DNA of 6,012 bases from an uncultured bacterium (GTDB lineage: Bacteria; Patescibacteria; Microgenomatia; Levybacterales; UBA12049): positions 1-6,012 of the forward strand of contig CAMPGJ010000069.1 of NCBI GenBank assembly GCA_946885425.1, given 5' to 3'. Each line of letters starts with the position of its first letter. The stretch's first letter is position 1. Below are positions 1-3,577 of this stretch, in pieces. Below the pieces are notes generated by a model. It was given only the letters and a program-made list of their open reading frames with translations, searched no databases and was not told the DNA's origin. The position numbers and the translations under genes are program-made.

Positions 1-746
1 TCTGGCCAGGGGACTAGCCATTCCATAGGATCAACATTCTTTTTGAGCTGGAAAGTTTCAAGCTGGAGGTTTTTTCTTCCTGCCGCTTGCGGAGCTGGAA
101 TTAATTCTTGTTTTGGTGCATCTCCTCCTGGATTTTTGGGTTTGGGACATAAAAATGCGAGAGGACTAGGTACGGGGCCGTCTTTAAACCTGAAGTAAAC
201 ATCATATGTTTTTCCTTTGGCATCTGGTTCGCATTGATCTTTGCTGGTACATAGATATACTATCTGTTCATTTGGTATACCCAAACATTTTTGAGCGAAT
301 TTATCTGTGTGGGACATCTTGATAAGGTCTTTACCATGTTCACATCCTGATATGCTGAAGTCGGCAGTAGTGTTGCTGCTATTAATAAATATTCTCTGGC
401 CATCCGAACCGAATTCGTTTGTTCCGTGAAGATGGATGCTGTTAATGATAACATTTGATTTAAGCAGAGCATAAGGTTGACCATTGTAAACAATTTGTTG
501 ATCTTGAATTGGCCGGCATGCACTACCATTACCACTATCACAGCACGCGGATGGGTCTACTTTTTGAGGATCATAGCTATCCGCTTTGATATCGGGTGTA
601 GGTCCGCCTATTGCAAGAACAGCTCCTGCGGTAATGAGCCCCAATACAGCAATGAGATATAACGACCCTGTTCTGGCTCTCCCTTTCAGTTTTTTCTTTT
701 TGGTCAATGCAGCGCGGATGCCTTTAGGGAATATTTTTTTATTCAT
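1..746 (-). CDS. Membrane-anchored, cysteine-rich secreted protein of unknown function (C-terminus beyond window)
   Basis: I do not recognise this family. The frame is open without a stop from an ATG at 746 to the window edge, giving 248 visible residues; the C-terminus lies outside. The N-terminus is strongly basic (KKKK at residues 16-19, further Lys/Arg to 25), followed by one hydrophobic segment at about 28-46 ending in GAVLA. This suggests a signal anchor or a signal peptide with a long basic n-region, placing the rest outside the membrane. The outer part holds eight visible cysteines (68, 69, 77, 135, 154, 166, 172, 200), including a CC pair, which would suit disulfide bonding. Residues 190-220 are rich in Pro, Gly and Ala and look like a linker. 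No catalytic motif is visible. A promoter lies directly upstream and no Shine-Dalgarno sequence is obvious. It could be a surface or adhesion protein, but that is only a guess from topology. Confidence is high that it is a gene, low for any role. Confidence 0.75.
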   Translation of the reverse strand, partial: MNKKIFPKGIRAALTKKKKLKGRARTGSLYLIAVLGLITAGAVLAIGGPTPDIKADSYDPQKVDPSACCDSGNGSACRPIQDQQIVYNGQPYALLKSNVIINSIHLHGTNEFGSDGQRIFINSSNTTADFSISGCEHGKDLIKMSHTDKFAQKCLGIPNEQIVYLCTSKDQCEPDAKGKTYDVYFRFKDGPVPSPLAFLCPKPKNPGGDAPKQELIPAPQAAGRKNLQLETFQLKKNVDPMEWLVPWP

Positions 747-756
747 CTCTACTTTT

Positions 757-786
757 ATTGTGGGGAAAATACACGCAGTTTGTCAA
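757..786 (-). promoter_or_regulatory. Sigma70-type promoter for the cysteine-rich protein gene
   Basis: On the minus strand a perfect -35 hexamer TTGACA (786-781) is followed after 18 bases by CACAAT (762-757), which matches four of six positions of TATAAT. Transcription would begin near 750, only about four bases before the ATG at 746, so the mRNA would be nearly leaderless. It sits in the 55-base gap after the M50 protease stop codon, so the downstream gene need not depend on read-through. The -10 match is moderate. Confidence 0.45.
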
Positions 787-801
787 CTGTGACTTGAGTT
801 A

Positions 802-1458
802 TTAAAACCCCAGCATTCTTAGCCCGAAATCGATAAGGTTTGAGAGGATACCCATCAAAGAAAAGCCGCCAATAGGGAAGAAAAGAAGGAAAAAGAGTAT
901 CATAAATCCAAATGGCCCTGAACCAATCGCCAAATATGCAGCGGCTGTTTTTTCGGGAAGAAGTAAAGCAAAAGCACGAGAGCCATCAAGAGGGGGGATG
1001 GGCATGAGGTTAAAAATTGCAAGAAGAAGGTTAAGGTAAACAATTTGGGCAAGGATATAGCCCACTATTCCACTCGCCATTACTTCGTTAAATGAAAATT
1101 CAGGAAATAAGAAATGGATAATGATGCTTCCGGTGATAGCCAAAAGTAGGTTAGTCAGCGGTCCCATAACAGAAACCAATGCAAAATCTTTCATACCGTC
1201 CCGCAAGTTAAATAGGTCAACTGGTACAGGTTTGGCTCCTCCAAAAATAAATCTTCCTCCACTTCCAATGAAAAGAATGATGGGGAGGAGTATGCTCATA
1301 TAAGGATCAATATGTTTTACAGGATTGAGGGTAAGCCGGCCTAGAAGTTTGGCGGTAGGATCACCTAATCTGTAAGCAACCCAACCATGAGCCACTTCAT
1401 GGAGTACAGAAGAAAAGAGCAGGATAGTGAGACTGATTATAATAGATAAAATTTCCAT
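802..1458 (-). CDS. Site-2-protease-like M50 family zinc metalloprotease
   Basis: A 218-residue intramembrane zinc protease of peptidase family M50, which cleaves membrane proteins within or near the bilayer. The metal site is visible: HEVAH (residues 20-24) in the first hydrophobic segment supplies two histidine ligands and the catalytic glutamate (E21), and NLMPIPPLDGSR (150-161) supplies the third ligand, D158. MGPLTN (98-103) fits the conserved GPxxN segment of short M50 proteins. Further hydrophobic segments lie near 53-66, 93-117, 130-150 and 172-194. There is no PDZ domain, so this is the compact type rather than RseP; the length is normal for that type. The substrate cannot be told from the sequence. 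The ATG at 1458 has no clear Shine-Dalgarno sequence. A heptad repeat array lies 11 bases upstream, and the gene's first seven bases themselves read ATGGAAA, the repeat unit. It is transcribed away from rpmB. Confidence 0.92.
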   Translation of the reverse strand: MEILSIIISLTILLFSSVLHEVAHGWVAYRLGDPTAKLLGRLTLNPVKHIDPYMSILLPIILFIGSGGRFIFGGAKPVPVDLFNLRDGMKDFALVSVMGPLTNLLLAITGSIIIHFLFPEFSFNEVMASGIVGYILAQIVYLNLLLAIFNLMPIPPLDGSRAFALLLPEKTAAAYLAIGSGPFGFMILFFLLFFPIGGFSLMGILSNLIDFGLRMLGF

Positions 1459-1469
1459 GAAATTTTAAT

Positions 1470-1497
1470 GTTCCATTTTCCAGGTTCCATTTTCCAT
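1470..1497 (-). repeat. Heptad array A (four ATGGAAA-type units), upstream of the M50 gene
   Basis: Exactly four 7-base units read on the minus strand. Unit 1 is ATGGAAA, units 2 and 4 are ATGGAAC, and unit 3 is CTGGAAA. The following bases AT begin a broken fifth unit. It matches the array inside fmt at 2570-2597 in 26 of 28 positions, so the two are dispersed copies. It faces array B across an AT-rich spacer. Confidence 0.85.
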
Positions 1498-1546
1498 TTA
1501 TCTGTTATATATCATTTTAAATTTAAATACTAAAAATCAAAAAACA

Positions 1547-1574
1547 ATGGAAAATGGTAAATGGACAATGGAAA
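1547..1574 (+). repeat. Heptad array B (four ATGGAAA-type units), upstream of the rpmB promoter
   Basis: Four 7-base units on the plus strand: ATGGAAA, then ATGGTAA, then ATGGACA, then ATGGAAA, followed by AT. It is oriented opposite to array A, 49 bases away, and agrees with the reverse complement of A at 23 of 28 positions. The pair could therefore fold as a long imperfect hairpin. It ends 12 bases before the -35 box of rpmB. Confidence 0.85.
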
Positions 1575-1586
1575 ATCGTTTATCAC

Positions 1587-1615
1587 TTGAGATAAACGTA
1601 GTAATATGATATCAT
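1587..1615 (+). promoter_or_regulatory. Strong sigma70-type promoter of rpmB
   Basis: TTGAGA (1587-1592, five of six matches to TTGACA) and TATCAT (1610-1615, five of six matches to TATAAT) are separated by the ideal 17 bases. The -10 box forms half of a perfect 10-base palindrome, ATGATATCAT (1606-1615). Transcription would begin at about 1621-1624, that is at or within three bases of the rpmB ATG at 1624. This predicts a leaderless mRNA and argues against the upstream ATG at 1606. Confidence 0.65.
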
Positions 1616-1623
1616 ATCACTCT

Positions 1624-1860
1624 ATGGCAATGAAATGCGCTAATTGTGGAAAAGGTGTTATGTTTGGGCACAACGTGTCCCACTCAAAAAGACGTACACA
1701 GAAGATTTTTAAACCAAACCTTCACAGCTCAAGAATCGATACCGGCAACGGATTCGTTCGTATAAAGCTGTGCACAAAATGTTTGAGAACATTCAAGAAA
1801 GCTACCGCACCAGTACCTCAGCCAGTTGAAGTAACAGAAGCCCCACAGGTCCTCGCGTAA
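1624..1860 (+). CDS. rpmB: Large ribosomal subunit protein L28 (bL28)
   Basis: A 78-residue protein of the 50S subunit. The N-terminus MAMKCANCGKG, followed by GHNVSHSKRRT (15-25) and FKPNLHSSRI (29-38), is the diagnostic L28 pattern. Four cysteines in two CxxC pairs (C5/C8 and C50/C53) mark the zinc-binding form. The length fits the family; the last 18 residues (Pro, Val and Ala rich) are a poorly conserved tail. An in-frame ATG at 1606 would add MISYHS, but it overlaps the -10 box and family members begin at MA, so 1624 is chosen. No Shine-Dalgarno sequence precedes the start, consistent with the leaderless promoter. It is the only plus-strand gene in the window, divergent from the M50 gene and convergent with fmt, 74 bases from that gene's stop codon. 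I saw no clear terminator in that gap. Confidence 0.96.
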   Translation: MAMKCANCGKGVMFGHNVSHSKRRTQKIFKPNLHSSRIDTGNGFVRIKLCTKCLRTFKKATAPVPQPVEVTEAPQVLA

Positions 1861-1869
1861 TAATCCAAT

Positions 1870-1896
1870 CCATTCGGCAAGCTCAGGACTATAGTC
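1870..1896 (-). repeat. Possible REP-like sequence between rpmB and fmt
   Basis: On the minus strand this reads GACTATAGTC, a perfect 10-base palindrome (1896-1887), followed immediately by CTGAGCTTGCCGAATGG. The core CCTGAGCTTG differs at one position from CCTGAACTTG in the REP-like sequence at 5907-5933, so it may be a diverged member of the same family. It lies in the 74-base convergent gap, where a bidirectional terminator might be expected, but no U-tract hairpin is evident. Confidence 0.3.
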
Positions 1897-1934
1897 GCTC
1901 AAATAACCAACAACCCGATCAATTTTCCAATAAT

Positions 1935-2783
1935 CTAATGCAGAATTTTTTGTATCTTTTCTTCTAGCTCTGGATACCCGTTTAGGAAATCTTTGATACT
2001 CATCGGCTTGCCACCCTCCATTTGAAGCATATTGTTTGGTAATAGCTTCAAAATTTTCCATTGTCCATTGTCCATTTGCCATTTTGTCCAGACACTTGGC
2101 CAGGGGTAGTAGGCTCTGATCATGCGATTGAGCTGCTCGGGTGATGGGGGGGTGTCCAGATCGATGAAGCCGTCTTCTTTTTTAATTATATGCGTATAGG
2201 TGGCTTCATCGTGGTTTTGTTCTACCGGTTCTAATTTTCCATCTACATAATCATCAACTACCTGAGGTAATAATTCAGCGGCTTTTGCAAATATTTGTGG
2301 AGTGAGTGATTCTGTTGTTGTCTCCTCAGGAATGTCGTAGGGGACTGATTTGAGTATTGGACCATGATCCATTTGTTCGTCCATCTTCATGAAACTGATG
2401 GCGCTTGTAGTATCTCCATTGAGGATTGTCTGAGTAATAGGTGAAGGGCCTCTGTATTTTGGCAGGGGTGAAGGATGAATGTTTACCGCACCAAAAGTTG
2501 GTAGTTCTAGGATAGATTGAGGGATAATCTTGCCGTAAGCGGCGACAACAAACAGATCAGCTGTAATATTTTCCATTTTCCAGGTTTCATTTTCCATTTG
2601 CGGATGTAGAACTGGAATTTTTTGTGCGAGGGCGAATTGTTTAACGGGGGATGGCGTGAGGAGTTGTTTGCGTCCTACTTTTTTATCTGGTGCTGTGACG
2701 ACTGCGACGACGTCATACTTCTTTGTTAAAGCTTCCAATACGGGGACGACGAATGATGGAGTACCAAAGAAAATTATATTCAT
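1935..2783 (-). CDS. fmt: Methionyl-tRNA formyltransferase, with a shortened C-terminal domain
   Basis: This 282-residue cytoplasmic enzyme transfers a formyl group from 10-formyl-tetrahydrofolate to initiator Met-tRNA. The N-terminus MNIIFFGTPSFVVPVL is the classic Rossmann start. TPSPVK (43-48) and VVAAYGKIIP (79-88) follow. The catalytic triad is present: N101 and H103 in NIHPSPLP and D139 in MDEQMDHG. The substrate loop PLPKYRGPSPI (106-116) is intact. The usual GLDTG is altered to QMDHG. The C-terminal domain is recognisable from RAYYPWPSVW (223-232) and LQMEGGKPMSIKDFLNG (253-269), but about 25 residues normally between these are missing, so the protein is shorter than the usual 310 or so. 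Two heptad arrays are translated inside it, at residues 62-72 and about 234-243. The start at 2783 lies within the inverted-repeat tip of the upstream element. It is 104 bases downstream of def, probably in one operon. Confidence 0.94.
   Translation of the reverse strand: MNIIFFGTPSFVVPVLEALTKKYDVVAVVTAPDKKVGRKQLLTPSPVKQFALAQKIPVLHPQMENETWKMENITADLFVVAAYGKIIPQSILELPTFGAVNIHPSPLPKYRGPSPITQTILNGDTTSAISFMKMDEQMDHGPILKSVPYDIPEETTTESLTPQIFAKAAELLPQVVDDYVDGKLEPVEQNHDEATYTHIIKKEDGFIDLDTPPSPEQLNRMIRAYYPWPSVWTKWQMDNGQWKILKLLPNNMLQMEGGKPMSIKDFLNGYPELEEKIQKILH
2055..2082 (-). repeat. Heptad array C, translated within the fmt C-terminal domain
   Basis: Four units on the minus strand: ATGGCAA, then two ATGGACA, then ATGGAAA, followed by AT. 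In the fmt frame it encodes WQMDNGQWKI, just after the conserved PWPSVW motif. The frame is offset by one base from that used by array D, so the same DNA motif yields a different peptide. Confidence 0.85.
2570..2597 (-). repeat. Heptad array D, translated within the fmt catalytic domain
   Basis: Four units on the minus strand: ATGGAAA, ATGAAAC, CTGGAAA and ATGGAAA, then AT. With those two bases it makes 30 bases, ten codons, read as MENETWKMEN (residues 63-72). It occupies the variable stretch between VLHPQ and ADLFVVAAYG, a surface region in Fmt structures by family knowledge. It differs from intergenic array A at only two positions. Confidence 0.85.
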
Positions 2784-2888
2784 ATGCGAATTTTTACGAA
2801 TTAGAACGAATTTTACTACTAATCTACGAATAATTTGTAGAATTTGTAGCTAAATTTGTAGTAGAAAAATTTGTAGCAATTCGCATAT
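2782..2888. repeat. AT-rich palindromic element filling the def-fmt gap
   Basis: A 107-base element bounded by perfect 11-base inverted repeats, ATATGCGAATT (2782-2792) and its complement (2878-2888). The right half contains AATTTGTAG four times (2832, 2841, 2853, 2868). The left half contains related words in the opposite sense (TTACGAATT, GAACGAATT, CTACGAAT). One tip overlaps the fmt start codon (2781-2783) and the other touches the last base of the def stop codon at 2888. A half copy occurs at 5794-5848. It could fold into an mRNA structure between the two genes. Confidence 0.8.
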
Positions 2889-3460
2889 TATAACTCAATT
2901 TCTTCGAACTCTGTCTCTCCCTTTTTATTTTTCACAGATTTATAAAGAGGATTTTCTTGTTCAAGGACTCTTTTTGGGAAGAGGACACCTTGGAGGTGAT
3001 CATATTCATGCTGAATAATTACTGACATAAATCCATCAAATTTTTTCTGGTGTTCTTTTCCGTTTTCATCCAGGTATGAGAGGACAACTCCATATTTCCT
3101 TTTAACAACTCCCCAGATACTATGAAGAGAGAGACATCCTTCAAGCTGGACATCCTTTTCCTTTGATTCTTCTTCATTTTTTTCTTTATCCTCTTCAGGT
3201 TCATCAAAAAATGATTCAATTTTAGGATTAATAAATGTAAGGATAGGTGATCGGGGTGTCATTTTAACGATGAAAAGCTGGAGAGATTTCCCCACCTGTG
3301 GTGCTGCCAGTCCTACGCCTTCAGGGTCTTTTGCGTGCTCGAGTGTGACGATCATTTGTTTGATCAGTTTGTGTACGGTAGTATCAACTTTTGCGATGGG
3401 CTTAGCTTTTTGGGCAAGAACTGGATTTGGTGCCTGAACTATTTTCAACATACCATGCAT
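2888..3460 (-). CDS. def: Peptide deformylase with an acidic/lysine-rich insert
   Basis: A 190-residue metalloenzyme that removes the N-formyl group from nascent proteins at the ribosome. All three family motifs are intact: GVGLAAPQ (residues 48-55), EGCLS (107-111) and HEYDH (151-155). C109, H151 and H155 are the metal ligands and E152 the catalytic acid/base. Between INPKI and the second motif is a stretch of Glu, Lys and Asp (about 86-104) roughly a dozen residues longer than in E. coli Def; its coding strand is almost pure purine. The C-terminal tail is also charged. The start is uncertain: ATG at 3460 gives MHGMLKIVQ, while ATG at 3451 gives MLKIVQ, closer to usual family N-termini. A possible -10 box TATAGT (3469-3464) without a good -35 would favour 3451. 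Its gene partner fmt follows in the same direction, and the O-antigen ligase gene lies upstream. Confidence 0.95.
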   Translation of the reverse strand: MHGMLKIVQAPNPVLAQKAKPIAKVDTTVHKLIKQMIVTLEHAKDPEGVGLAAPQVGKSLQLFIVKMTPRSPILTFINPKIESFFDEPEEDKEKNEEESKEKDVQLEGCLSLHSIWGVVKRKYGVVLSYLDENGKEHQKKFDGFMSVIIQHEYDHLQGVLFPKRVLEQENPLYKSVKNKKGETEFEEIEL

Positions 3461-3495
3461 TTTACTATATCTGATGAGGAAATTCCACCCATAGC

Positions 3496-3575
3496 CGTCA
3501 TTCTGGAAAGCAACGACTTTTCCAGAATCTCTCTGGGTATTGTGGTTAGCGATCCTGGACGCCGCCAGGATGACG
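3496..3575. repeat. REP doublet (BIME-like) between the ligase and def genes
   Basis: An 80-base element with near-perfect ends: CGTCATTCTGG (3496-3506) and the complement of CGTCATCCTGG (3565-3575), one mismatch in 11. Each end is itself a hairpin. The left has a 10-base perfect stem (3500-3509 with 3519-3528), and the right a 7-base perfect stem (3552-3558 with 3565-3571). Two inverted REP-like units in tandem resemble the BIME arrangement known from enterobacteria. It ends two bases before the ligase stop codon. The hairpins lack U-tracts, so they are not typical intrinsic terminators. Confidence 0.75.
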
Positions 3576-3577
3576 AA

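Noticed and set aside
260..541. Minus-strand 93-codon open frame
   Set aside because: It lies entirely within the longer open frame 1-746, which has a sensible N-terminus, membrane segment and promoter.
1470..1574. CRISPR array
   Set aside because: The repeated units are contiguous 7-mers without unique spacers, and there are no cas genes.
1606..1623. Earlier in-frame ATG for rpmB adding six residues
   Set aside because: It falls in the spacer and -10 box of the predicted promoter, and L28 proteins begin at MA.
1861..1934. Bidirectional intrinsic terminator between rpmB and fmt
   Set aside because: I found a 10-base palindrome but no stable GC-rich stem followed by a T-run on either strand.
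1729..2082. Minus-strand open frame of 117 codons starting in array C and running antisense into rpmB
   Set aside because: It overlaps both the conserved end of Fmt (LQMEGGKPMS and DFLNG in the other frame) and the whole C-terminal half of rpmB in antisense. Its openness follows from the stop-free repeat.
3464..3492. Promoter for def with -10 TATAGT
   Set aside because: The -10 box is good, but nothing resembling TTGACA lies 16-18 bases upstream, so it is mentioned only as a hint for the start codon.
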